Below, one piece after another: positions 32,137-38,709 of a DNA stretch of 64,000 nucleotides; positions within the stretch are counted from its first letter, which is position 1; each line of letters opens with the position of its first letter. The DNA is from Marisediminicola sp040546025. GTDB taxonomy: Bacteria; Actinomycetota; Actinomycetes; Actinomycetales; Microbacteriaceae. A model generated the notes under the pieces. The model searched no databases and was not told the DNA's origin. It was given only the letters and a program-made list of their open reading frames with translations. The position numbers and the translations under genes are program-made. The DNA lies in the NCBI RefSeq assembly GCF_040546025.1, contig NZ_JBEPNA010000012.1, positions 37,080-101,079 on the forward strand. Reading direction: 5' to 3'.

Positions 32137-32949
32137 GTGCATGTACTCAGCGTGAGCTCCCTCAAGGGAGGAGTGGGAAAGACCACTGTGACCCTCGGGC
32201 TTGCCTCGGCGGCCTTCGCGAAGGGACTCCGCACGCTCGTCGTGGACCTCGATCCACAGTCGGATGTCTCGACCGGCATGGACATCAATGTCGCCGGTCA
32301 CCTCAACGTCGCCGACGTTCTCGCCTCGCCGAAGGAGAAGATCGTGCGGTCCGCGATCGCTCCGAGCGGGTGGACGCGCGGTCGGCCGGGCAAGATCGAC
32401 GTCATGATCGGAAGCCCGTCGTCGATCAACTTCGACGGCCCGCATCCGAGCATCCGTGAGATCTGGAAGCTCGAGGAGGCGCTCGCCAACGTCGAGTCCG
32501 ACTATGATCTCGTTCTCATCGACTGCCCGCCGTCACTCAACGCACTGACCCGCACCGCCTGGGCCGCAAGTGACCGGGTCGCCGTCGTCACCGAGCCCGG
32601 CCTGTTCTCCGTCGCCGCAGCCGATCGTGCGCTGCGTGCAATCGAGGAGATCCGCCGCGGCCTCTCCCCCCGGCTCCAGCCGCTCGGCATCATCGTGAAC
32701 CGCGCCCGCGTCCAGTCGCTCGAGCATCAGTTCCGGATCAAGGAACTGCGCGACATGTTCGGCCCGCTCGTGCTGAGCCCGCAGCTGCCGGAGCGCACGT
32801 CGCTTCAGCAGGCACAGGGCGCGGCCAAGCCGCTGCACATGTGGCCGGGCGAGAGCGCCCAGGAGATGGCGCGCAACTTCGACCAGTTGCTGCTTCGCGT
32901 GATGCGCACCGCGAAGATGGAAGACCCCGCCGGAGTCGCTGTCCCGTAA
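32137..32949 (+). CDS. ParA/Soj-family ATPase (orphan, no parB adjacent)
   Basis: This 270-aa protein consists of one ParA domain. The Walker A motif SSLKGGVGKTT starts at about residue 7. Walker A' is VVDLDPQSDVSTGM and Walker B is LVLIDCPPSLNALTRTA. Such ATPases position chromosomes, plasmids or large protein complexes. No parB or centromere-like repeat is nearby, so this is probably not the chromosomal parABS pair. GTG at 32137 is preferred: it gives the standard opening VHVLSVSSLKGG and lies 8 nt after a TATCGT box (32123-32128) with no SD, fitting a leaderless mRNA. A GTG at 32116 is also in frame. It converges with a merR gene. Confidence 0.88.
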   Translation: MHVLSVSSLKGGVGKTTVTLGLASAAFAKGLRTLVVDLDPQSDVSTGMDINVAGHLNVADVLASPKEKIVRSAIAPSGWTRGRPGKIDVMIGSPSSINFDGPHPSIREIWKLEEALANVESDYDLVLIDCPPSLNALTRTAWAASDRVAVVTEPGLFSVAAADRALRAIEEIRRGLSPRLQPLGIIVNRARVQSLEHQFRIKELRDMFGPLVLSPQLPERTSLQQAQGAAKPLHMWPGESAQEMARNFDQLLLRVMRTAKMEDPAGVAVP

Positions 32950-32973
32950 TTGTCTGCGCTCAGCTGGCGCAGG

Positions 32974-33522
32974 TCAGCTGGCCCGGTGCGCGCGGCGTGC
33001 GGCGAGTTCGTCGTTCGCATCGGGCTGCTGAGCATCGAGCTCGACGAGGCTGTTCTCGACCTCGCGAAGGACCTTTCCGACGGCGATGCCGAAAACACCC
33101 TGGCCACGGCTGACGAGGTCGATGACCTCATCGTCGGAGGTACACAGGTACACGCTCGCGCCGTCGCTCATAAGCGTCGTCTGGGCCAGGTCGTTCACGC
33201 CCGCCTCGCGAAGCTGGTTCACGGCCGTACGGATCTGCTGCAGGGAGATTCCGGTGTCGAGGAGTCGCTTGACGAGCTTGAGCACAAGGATGTCGCGAAA
33301 ACCGTAGAGGCGCTGGGAGCCGGAGCCGGCCGCGCCGCGCACCGTGGGTTCGACGAGCTCGGTGCGCGCCCAATAGTCGAGCTGGCGGTAGCTGATGCCC
33401 GCCGCACGGGCCGCGACTGCACCGCGATATCCAGAGCTGGCGTCGAGATCGGGAAGACCGTCCGTGAACAGGAGCCCGAGATCGTAGCGAGAATCTTCGC
33501 TCCGGCTGCTGACTTCACTCAT
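32974..33522 (-). CDS. MerR family transcriptional regulator (Rv1828-like)
   Basis: This 182-aa protein has a MerR-type winged helix (YRGAVAARAAGISYRQLDYWARTELVEPTV, then QRLYGFRDILVLKLVKRLLDTGISLQQIRTAV) and a C-terminal domain (GASVYLCTSDDEVIDLVSRGQGVFGIAVGKVLREVE). This tail is shared with M. tuberculosis Rv1828, encoded next to garA (Rv1827). Its ligand is unknown. It begins at ATG 33522 with a GAAGG-type SD. A promoter (TTGCCC-N17-TAGCGT) and a TGCTAGCA palindrome lie upstream, suggesting autoregulation. The gene M. tuberculosis has between its two merR genes (Rv1829) is absent here. Confidence 0.9.
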   Translation of the reverse strand: MSEVSSRSEDSRYDLGLLFTDGLPDLDASSGYRGAVAARAAGISYRQLDYWARTELVEPTVRGAAGSGSQRLYGFRDILVLKLVKRLLDTGISLQQIRTAVNQLREAGVNDLAQTTLMSDGASVYLCTSDDEVIDLVSRGQGVFGIAVGKVLREVENSLVELDAQQPDANDELAARRAHRAS

Positions 33523-33570
33523 GCGATTGCCTTCTGCCCTTCGGCATGCTTGCGACGTGCTGTGCCAGCC

Positions 33571-33617
33571 GAATTGCTAGCAGATTCCACGCTACCGAGC
33601 CTCACCCGCTCGGGCAA
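33571..33617 (-). promoter_or_regulatory. Promoter and candidate operator of the Rv1828-like merR gene
   Basis: On the minus strand TTGCCC (33617-33612) and TAGCGT (33594-33589) are separated by 17 nt. Just downstream, over the expected transcription start, is the near-palindrome GGAATCTGCTAGCAATTC (33588-33571) with the perfect core TGCTAGCA (33575-33582). A regulator bound here would block initiation. MerR-type regulators more often bind between -35 and -10, so the binder may be a different protein. Confidence 0.6.
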
Positions 33618-33630
33618 CGACATTCGATGA

Positions 33631-33656
33631 AAACCCTCGGCGTGTCGACCGGAGGG
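33631..33656 (-). terminator. Terminator of the pgsA-garA-merR transcript
   Basis: On the minus strand CCCTC and GAGGG (33656-33652 with 33638-33634), flanked by GG/CC pairs with one bulge, form a hairpin followed by TTTTC. It lies 10 nt after the second merR gene's stop and before the promoter of the next merR gene. Confidence 0.6.
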
Positions 33657-33666
33657 CTCGTTCAGT

Positions 33667-34365
33667 CTAGCGATCGAGACGCCCGAGGGCCGAGCGAATG
33701 AGACTGGAACGCACGATCTCGAGCTGTCCGGCGATCTCGCGCGCGAGCTCCAACGCTTTGGCCTGGCTCGACGCGTCTTTGCGGCGCGTGACTGGCATCA
33801 GCGCGTTCTCGATCAGTCCGAGCTCACGCTCCGCGGCAGCCCGGAAGGTACGCAGGTGCCTCGGCTCGATACCGGACTTCTGCAGTTCGACGAGCGACCT
33901 GAGCACGGCCACCACGTCGTCGCCGTAGAACTCGGCCGGCACGATGAGCGACGACGACACCGCGTCATTGAGCAGCTGCGGTGTCGCTCCGGCCTCCCGG
34001 ATGAGCGCATCGCGGCCCAGGCGCCGCTGGGTCGAGAGCATCGACGGCGCCGTGACCGCTCCACCGGGAAGTTCGGGCTCGCGACCGGCGTCGAGGTCGT
34101 CGAGGTACCCCTTGATGACCTTGAGCGGAAGGTAGTGCTCCCGCTGCATCGTGAGCACGAACCGGAGCCTGTCGAGGTCGGACGGCGAGAACTTGCGGTA
34201 ACCGGACTCGGTGCGGGCCGGGCAGATGAGCTTGCGTTCCTCGAGGAAGCGCAGCTTCGACGGGGTGAGGTCGGGAAAGTCGACCGTCAATCGAGCGAGC
34301 ACCTGCCCGATGCTCAGCAGGGTAGTCGGGCCGGGCATTCGAGCCTGGCCCGCGGGTACCGCCAC
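33667..34365 (-). CDS. MerR family transcriptional regulator (Rv1830-like)
   Basis: This 232-aa protein has an N-terminal MerR helix-turn-helix (LLSIGQVLARLTVDFPDLTPSKLRFLEERKLI, ESGYRKFSPSDLDRLRFVLTMQREHYLPLKVIKGYLDDLDAG). A longer all-helical C-terminal region follows (VELQKSGIEPRHLRTFRAAAERELGLIE). It matches the arrangement of M. tuberculosis Rv1830, the second merR gene of the garA neighbourhood. The start GTG at 34365 shares one base with the garA TAG (TAGTG), so it is translated by coupling or reinitiation. Target genes are unknown. Confidence 0.88.
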   Translation of the reverse strand: MAVPAGQARMPGPTTLLSIGQVLARLTVDFPDLTPSKLRFLEERKLICPARTESGYRKFSPSDLDRLRFVLTMQREHYLPLKVIKGYLDDLDAGREPELPGGAVTAPSMLSTQRRLGRDALIREAGATPQLLNDAVSSSLIVPAEFYGDDVVAVLRSLVELQKSGIEPRHLRTFRAAAERELGLIENALMPVTRRKDASSQAKALELAREIAGQLEIVRSSLIRSALGRLDR

Positions 34366-34841
34366 TACTTGCTCGCCAGGTGGGCCAGGTCGACGCGAGA
34401 CGCGTAGAAAGTGAGACGGAACTTGCCGATCTGCACCTCCGCGCCATCCTTGAGCACTGCGGAGTCGATGCTCGCACCATCGAGGTAGGTGCCATTGAGC
34501 GAACCGAGGTCCTTGATCTCAAATGACGTCCCGCGGCGCAGAAATTCGGTGTGGCGCCGCGACACGGTGACGTCGTCGAGGAAGATGTCGGCGTTGGAAT
34601 GCCGGCCGACCGTCGTGATGTCCGAGTCGAGCAGGAATCGGGCGCCCGCGTTGGGGCCCCGGCGCACGACGAGCAGCGCCGATCCGGAGGGCAGCGCGGC
34701 GATCGCCTCCTGCTCTTCGGCTGATACTTCACCGCCAAGGGCCGCGAGCTGCGCCGCGAACTCGTTGGTGAAGTGGATCGTCGTGTCTGTCTCGCGAGGC
34801 GCGTTCTCGTCGGCCTTGCCATCGTGCTCCAAATAGGCCAC
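34365..34841 (-). CDS. garA: FHA domain protein GarA/OdhI
   Basis: GarA (OdhI in Corynebacterium) is a phospho-dependent switch. Unphosphorylated, it inhibits 2-oxoglutarate dehydrogenase and controls glutamate enzymes. Phosphorylation by Ser/Thr kinases shuts it off by self-binding. The 158-aa protein has an N-terminal DTTIHFTNEF segment (19-28, Thr20 and Thr21) that aligns with the known phospho-site ETTSVFRADF. An FHA domain follows (about 60-150) with TTVGRHSNADIFLDD, SRRHTEF and LGSLNGTYLDG, carrying the conserved GR, SRRH and NGT residues. The start is GTG at 34841, with GGGAGG 6 nt upstream. It lies 11 nt after pgsA ends and overlaps merR by 1 nt. Kinase control could come from PknL at 19142 (inference). 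Confidence 0.93.
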   Translation of the reverse strand: MAYLEHDGKADENAPRETDTTIHFTNEFAAQLAALGGEVSAEEQEAIAALPSGSALLVVRRGPNAGARFLLDSDITTVGRHSNADIFLDDVTVSRRHTEFLRRGTSFEIKDLGSLNGTYLDGASIDSAVLKDGAEVQIGKFRLTFYASRVDLAHLASK

Positions 34842-34852
34842 CGTGAACCTCC

Positions 34853-35470
34853 CTAATGACCCAGCGTATCTGATGCCGGGGGCTCCGCTGGCAGCGGAAT
34901 CCGCACGACCCGGACGGATTCCCGAAGATAGATAATCCCGGCCCACCAGTAAAGGAACGCGCCCCAGATCGCAAAGGCCCACCCGATGGGATCGGTCACG
35001 AACCCGACGGCGGGGAACGCCTGTCCGATCATGATGATCGGCAGGGCATAGAAGAGGCAGAATGTGGCCACCTTGCCGAGGTGGTGAACCGGCAACGGAC
35101 CGTACCCATGGTTGGCCAGGACGACCCCGACGGCGAGCAGGACGACGTCGCGGCCGACGATCGCGAGCACGAGCCACCAGGGCACGATCTGTTGGATCGC
35201 GAGCCCGATCAGCGTGGCAAAGATGAACAGCCGGTCCGCCGCTGGGTCGAGCAGCTGCCCCAGCCGCGAAATCTGGTTGAACCGTCTCGCGATGAGCCCA
35301 TCGAGGAAGTCGGTGACGCTGGACACCACGAGCGTGACCAGGGCGAGCACGTAGTCCCCGCCGATCAACAGCACGAGGAACACCGGGACGAGAGCGAGGC
35401 GCACGAAACTCAGGCAGTTCGGGAGAGTGAATATCCGGGAACTGACTTCGGTTCGGTTTACGTCATCCAC
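34853..35470 (-). CDS. CDP-alcohol phosphatidyltransferase (PgsA-like)
   Basis: This membrane enzyme transfers a phosphatidyl group from CDP-diacylglycerol to an alcohol acceptor. The 205-aa protein has the complete CDP-alcohol motif: Asp54, Asp57, Gly58, Ala61, Arg62, Gly71, Asp75 and Asp79 (D-x2-DG-x2-AR-x8-G-x3-D-x3-D), and about five or six transmembrane helices. The acceptor may be glycerol 3-phosphate, giving phosphatidylglycerol phosphate, or another alcohol; the sequence does not decide. M. tuberculosis has pgsA2 (Rv1822) in the same neighbourhood. The start is GTG at 35470, with TAGACT 6 nt upstream and no SD, so a leaderless transcript is likely. It heads the pgsA-garA-merR unit. 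Confidence 0.9.
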   Translation of the reverse strand: MDDVNRTEVSSRIFTLPNCLSFVRLALVPVFLVLLIGGDYVLALVTLVVSSVTDFLDGLIARRFNQISRLGQLLDPAADRLFIFATLIGLAIQQIVPWWLVLAIVGRDVVLLAVGVVLANHGYGPLPVHHLGKVATFCLFYALPIIMIGQAFPAVGFVTDPIGWAFAIWGAFLYWWAGIIYLRESVRVVRIPLPAEPPASDTLGH

Positions 35471-35482
35471 GGGGCGAGTCTA
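35468..35482 (-). promoter_or_regulatory. Leaderless promoter -10 box of the pgsA-garA unit
   Basis: On the minus strand TAGACT (35482-35477) is followed by CGCCCC and the GTG start (35470-35468). The 6-nt spacing equals that before the polyprenyl synthase, PASTA kinase, asnB and terminal glycosyltransferase genes. No SD is present. Confidence 0.6.
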
Positions 35483-35555
35483 CCGACCGTCGCAACCCCG
35501 TGCCCCGCTCAATCGACCCTCCTACGATGAGGTCCAAACCGATCGGAAGTTGCTC

Positions 35556-36194
35556 ATGTTGTTTCTCAATCGGGCCGATGCCGGTCGCCGGCTGGCGACG
35601 CGCCTGACAGGGTTCGCGGGGCCGGACACGATCGTGCTCGGCCTGCCCCGCGGGGGCGTCCCCGTCGCCCTCGAGGTCGCTCGAGCGCTCGGCGCACCTC
35701 TCGATGTGGTGGTCGTCCGCAAGCTCGGCTCGCCGCTCAATCCGGAGTACGCGCTGGGCGCGATCGGCGCGGGCGGGGTGCGCGTCGTCGACACGGACGC
35801 GATGCGGGCCCTCGGTGTCACCGCCCGCGAGATCGACAGCACCGAGGTGCGCGAACGTGCGGAGCTGGAGCGGCGCACAGTGCGCTTCCGCGGCACCCGT
35901 GCCGAGCTTGACCTTGCCGGAAAGACGGCGATCGTCGTCGACGACGGGATCGCGACCGGGTCGACGGCACGGGCGGCCTGCCTGATCGTGCGGGAGATGG
36001 GTGCGAGCCGCATCGTGCTGGCCGTTCCGGTGGCGCCGCGCGACTGGATCGCACGGATCGGCGGTGCCGCCGATGAGTTCGTCTGCCTCGAGACGCCGGC
36101 CCACTTCTTCGCCGTCGGGCAGTGGTACGCCGATTTCACCCAGACCACCGACGAGGAGGTCTCGGCCGCCCTCGCCACCACGCGCGTCACCTGA
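35556..36194 (+). CDS. Phosphoribosyltransferase family protein
   Basis: This 212-aa type I phosphoribosyltransferase-fold protein has a PRPP-binding loop IVVDDGIATGSTARA (about residues 127-140). The N-terminal part has VLGLPRGGVPVALEVARAL and VVVRKLGSPLNPEYALGAI, typical of stand-alone proteins annotated as 'phosphoribosyltransferase' that lack an assigned substrate. The start is ATG at 35556, with GGAAG 7 nt upstream; the longer frame running upstream into the pgsA promoter is not supported. TACGAT (35523-35528) may be the -10. It diverges from pgsA. A role in nucleotide salvage or a regulatory function is possible, but none is proven by the sequence. Confidence 0.88.
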   Translation: MLFLNRADAGRRLATRLTGFAGPDTIVLGLPRGGVPVALEVARALGAPLDVVVVRKLGSPLNPEYALGAIGAGGVRVVDTDAMRALGVTAREIDSTEVRERAELERRTVRFRGTRAELDLAGKTAIVVDDGIATGSTARAACLIVREMGASRIVLAVPVAPRDWIARIGGAADEFVCLETPAHFFAVGQWYADFTQTTDEEVSAALATTRVT

Positions 36195-36217
36195 CGGCTC
36201 TGACGCCGCCTCTCGGC

Positions 36218-36233
36218 TAGCGTTCTCGTCATG
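36218..36233 (+). promoter_or_regulatory. Candidate leaderless promoter of the LRV protein gene
   Basis: TAGCGT (36218-36223) precedes the ATG at 36231 by 7 nt and there is no SD. The pattern equals that before murC. No good -35 was found. Confidence 0.5.
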
Positions 36234-36674
36234 TCCTGCATCCGCTTCTCGACCCCGGCCCAGATGAAGCAGCTTCGCGAGGTGGCACCCAGCACGCTCA
36301 CCCGGGAGCAGGCGGCATCGCTGCATCCGGCACCGGCCGTGACCGACAGCAAGATCAGGCGGCTGCGTCTCTTGGCCCGGGACTCGAACCCGAAGATTCG
36401 GGAGAGCGTCGCGAGCAGCTACAACGCGCCCGCGGATGTGCTGGCGGCGCTGGCCCGCGACGCGGACGAGGGCGTGCGCGCCTGTCTTGCGCGTAATGAG
36501 CATGCCCCCGTTGACATCCTCCGCGGGTTGTGGGACGACGAATCCGAATCAGTGCGGGGCTGGGTTGCAATTAATGCCCGAACTCCCTCCGATGTACTGT
36601 CAGCGCTTGAACTGGACAGCAGCGAGCGCGTTCGCGCGTTACTCAGGTGGCGACCGGGCGTCAAGCGAATGTGA
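36231..36674 (+). CDS. Leucine-rich-repeat-variant (LRV) helical repeat protein
   Basis: This 147-aa cytoplasmic protein is made of short alpha-helical repeats. After an N-terminal helix pair, at least four units of about 24 residues are seen, with the pattern (A/S)xxxxxPxDVLxxLxxDxxxxVRxxxA, for example NAPADVLAALARDADEGVR, HAPVDILRGLWDDESESVR and RTPSDVLSALELDSSERVR. Such LRV repeats form superhelical protein-binding surfaces. No catalytic motif is visible. A terminator hairpin lies 3 nt after the stop, so it is a single-gene unit. Its partner and function are unknown. Confidence 0.8.
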   Translation: MSCIRFSTPAQMKQLREVAPSTLTREQAASLHPAPAVTDSKIRRLRLLARDSNPKIRESVASSYNAPADVLAALARDADEGVRACLARNEHAPVDILRGLWDDESESVRGWVAINARTPSDVLSALELDSSERVRALLRWRPGVKRM

Positions 36675-36676
36675 GG

Positions 36677-36705
36677 TTCCACGTCCGGGTTCCGAACGTG
36701 GAAAA
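36677..36705 (+). terminator. Terminator hairpin after the LRV gene
   Basis: A perfect 8-bp stem TTCCACGT (36677-36684) and ACGTGGAA (36696-36703) closes a 11-nt loop and is followed by AAATG. As the stem carries its own A/T ends, it could work in both directions. It separates the housekeeping block from the polysaccharide locus. Confidence 0.65.
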
Positions 36706-37105
36706 TGTACCCCAGAAGAGGGGCGCGAGATTGCCGACCCGTGATCTAGGATCAGACCACACGGCTAGCTCGCAGGAATACCCGCCTCGTTCTCGGCCGC
36801 AAATACCAGATATGCCGCACTGACGTAGTACCTAGCAAACTCAATCCCCCCGAAAAAGTTCCTCGAGCTGCACCAGGCTCAGACGCGACGTTGCCATCAA
36901 CTCCACCCAGGTTGCTGCAATTTGAGATGCCTGAGCACCCTGTGCAAACCGAGGCCCCTACCTGTTACCCGAATGGCAGGCTTCACGTGACACACCACTG
37001 TGCGCTCCCCCGCGCCATCCCGACACGCTGTTTTTGGTGTCCATCGCCGGCAAGCCAAGTTCGTCGCGCGCCCGGAATTTCCACCCGGGCATACGAGGTG
37101 AACCG
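36706..37105. other. Noncoding region upstream of the polysaccharide locus
   Basis: This is about 400 nt without a supportable gene. It is less GC-rich than the flanks and has short A/T runs (for example near 36853 and 37032). A perfect inverted repeat TGATC-TAG-GATCA is at 36742-36754. Several TANNNT hexamers occur, but none pairs convincingly with a -35. The promoter of the 20-kb gene row starting at 37106 must lie here or rely on a long leader. No riboswitch or known RNA was recognised. Confidence 0.5.
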
Positions 37106-38668
37106 GTGACCGAGGCACATCGCACGTCGACCGATGGCAGCAGACTTTCCCGTGATCGGCGTCCCCCTCTTCACATCGTCGAGCCGCCCGTTGATTCTCG
37201 CCCGAGTCGATCGACGACGTCAGCGTCGGCGTCGGCGTCGAGCAACGTGCCGGCGTGGGCTCGCCGTTACCGCGCACGGCTCGCCGCCACCGACTCCGTG
37301 ATCATCGTCGGCGCCGTGATGCTGGCCTTCGTGAGCAGGTTTTGGTGGGGAGAGTCGGCCGCGAGCTTCGCAGCAATCGCCGCCGACTATTGGATTGTCG
37401 CGCTGACAATCATCGGCTCGTGGATTATCAGCCTCAGCGCGTACCACTCTCGTGATGCTCGGGTGGTGGGAATCGGTCTCGACGAGTATCGCCGCGTCGT
37501 CAACGCGAGCGTCGTCACTTTCGGCCTGTTGGCGATAATATTCCTCATGTTCAAGGTGGACATTGCTCGCGGGTTCTTCGTCCTTGCTCTCCCATTAGGG
37601 ATTGCGGGTCTCGCTCTGAATCGCATGCTCTGGCGCAAATGGCTCACCCGCCAACGGCGAGAGGGGATGTACCTTCACCGAGCAATCGTGGTTGGCGACG
37701 AGGCGGACGTCGAATATGTCATTAAACAGATCGACAAGCGTGGAGTATCTCTCTACCACGTCATCGGCGCGGCACTCACCGGATCGACCGAGGGGTCGAT
37801 CACCGTCAATCGCCATCAACTCCCGATTGTCTCTTCACTGTCCGATGTCGCAGAGGCGGCCTCCTGCCTCGGCGTGGACGCGGTCATCGTCGCGGGCAAT
37901 CCAGGCAACGGGGCAACCTACATTCGCGATCTTGGGTGGGACCTCGAGGGATCGCCCACCGAGCTGGTCGTCGCATCCCAGTTGACCAACGTCGCGGGCC
38001 CGCGCATTCACTTCCGCCCCGTCGAGGGGCTTCCCCTGATGCACGTGGAATTGCCGCAGTTCGGCGGCGGACGTCACCTTCTCAAGCGGGCCGTCGACGT
38101 GATCGCCTCTGGCCTTGCTCTGATTCTCCTGATGCCGCTGCTGCTCGTTATCGCGTGGCTCGTGCACCGCGATAGCAGTGGCCCCGTCCTGTTCCGGCAG
38201 CAGCGCATCGGGCGTGGTGGTCAGCCGTTCCACATGCTGAAATTCCGGTCCATGGTCGCAACGGCCGAGGATGATTTGGCGGGGCTGCTCGACAAGAATC
38301 AGGGCGCCGGGGCGCTCTTCAAGATGAAGAACGACCCTCGCGTCACCCGCGTTGGCGAATTCCTTCGCAAGTACTCGCTCGACGAGTTGCCCCAATTGTG
38401 GAACATCTTGGTCGGCGACATGAGTCTCGTCGGTCCCCGCCCACCGCTCGAGCGGGAGGTAGCCACCTACGAGAACCACGTGCACCGCCGGCTTTACATC
38501 AAGCCCGGGCTCACTGGCATGTGGCAGGTCAACGGACGCTCGGACCTGGACTGGGACGAGAGCGTGCGCCTCGACCTGTACTACGTCGAAAACTGGTCGC
38601 TTGCCGGCGACCTGGTCATCATGTGGCGCACCCTCAAGGTGATCCGCGGCGCTGTCGGCGCCTACTAA
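37106..38668 (+). CDS. Polyprenyl-phosphate sugar-1-phosphate transferase (initiating enzyme)
   Basis: This membrane enzyme of the bacterial sugar transferase family (WbaP/CpsE type) starts repeat-unit synthesis by moving a sugar phosphate to undecaprenyl phosphate. It has 520 aa: a disordered N-terminus, four or five N-terminal transmembrane helices (from SVIIVGAVMLAFVSRF), a CoA-binding-like central domain (HRAIVVGDEADVEYVIKQID), and the catalytic domain after another membrane segment (LLKRAVDVIASGLALILLMPLL). Motifs there are VLFRQQRIGRGGQPFHMLKFRSM, SLDELPQLWNILVGDMSLVGPRPP and KPGLTGMWQVNGRSD. GTG at 37106 is chosen because GAGGTG lies 5 nt upstream; upstream in-frame codons lack support. 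It is the first gene of the locus. Sugar specificity is unknown. Confidence 0.95.
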   Translation: MTEAHRTSTDGSRLSRDRRPPLHIVEPPVDSRPSRSTTSASASASSNVPAWARRYRARLAATDSVIIVGAVMLAFVSRFWWGESAASFAAIAADYWIVALTIIGSWIISLSAYHSRDARVVGIGLDEYRRVVNASVVTFGLLAIIFLMFKVDIARGFFVLALPLGIAGLALNRMLWRKWLTRQRREGMYLHRAIVVGDEADVEYVIKQIDKRGVSLYHVIGAALTGSTEGSITVNRHQLPIVSSLSDVAEAASCLGVDAVIVAGNPGNGATYIRDLGWDLEGSPTELVVASQLTNVAGPRIHFRPVEGLPLMHVELPQFGGGRHLLKRAVDVIASGLALILLMPLLLVIAWLVHRDSSGPVLFRQQRIGRGGQPFHMLKFRSMVATAEDDLAGLLDKNQGAGALFKMKNDPRVTRVGEFLRKYSLDELPQLWNILVGDMSLVGPRPPLEREVATYENHVHRRLYIKPGLTGMWQVNGRSDLDWDESVRLDLYYVENWSLAGDLVIMWRTLKVIRGAVGAY

Positions 38669-38709
38669 CTACCAAAGGTCGGGCTGAGCGCGTGGATGCA
38701 ACAAGAAGA

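Noticed and set aside
36891..37109. Small open frames in the gap before the polysaccharide locus
   Set aside because: No SD, no family pattern and no codon bias like the neighbours. Treated as noncoding.
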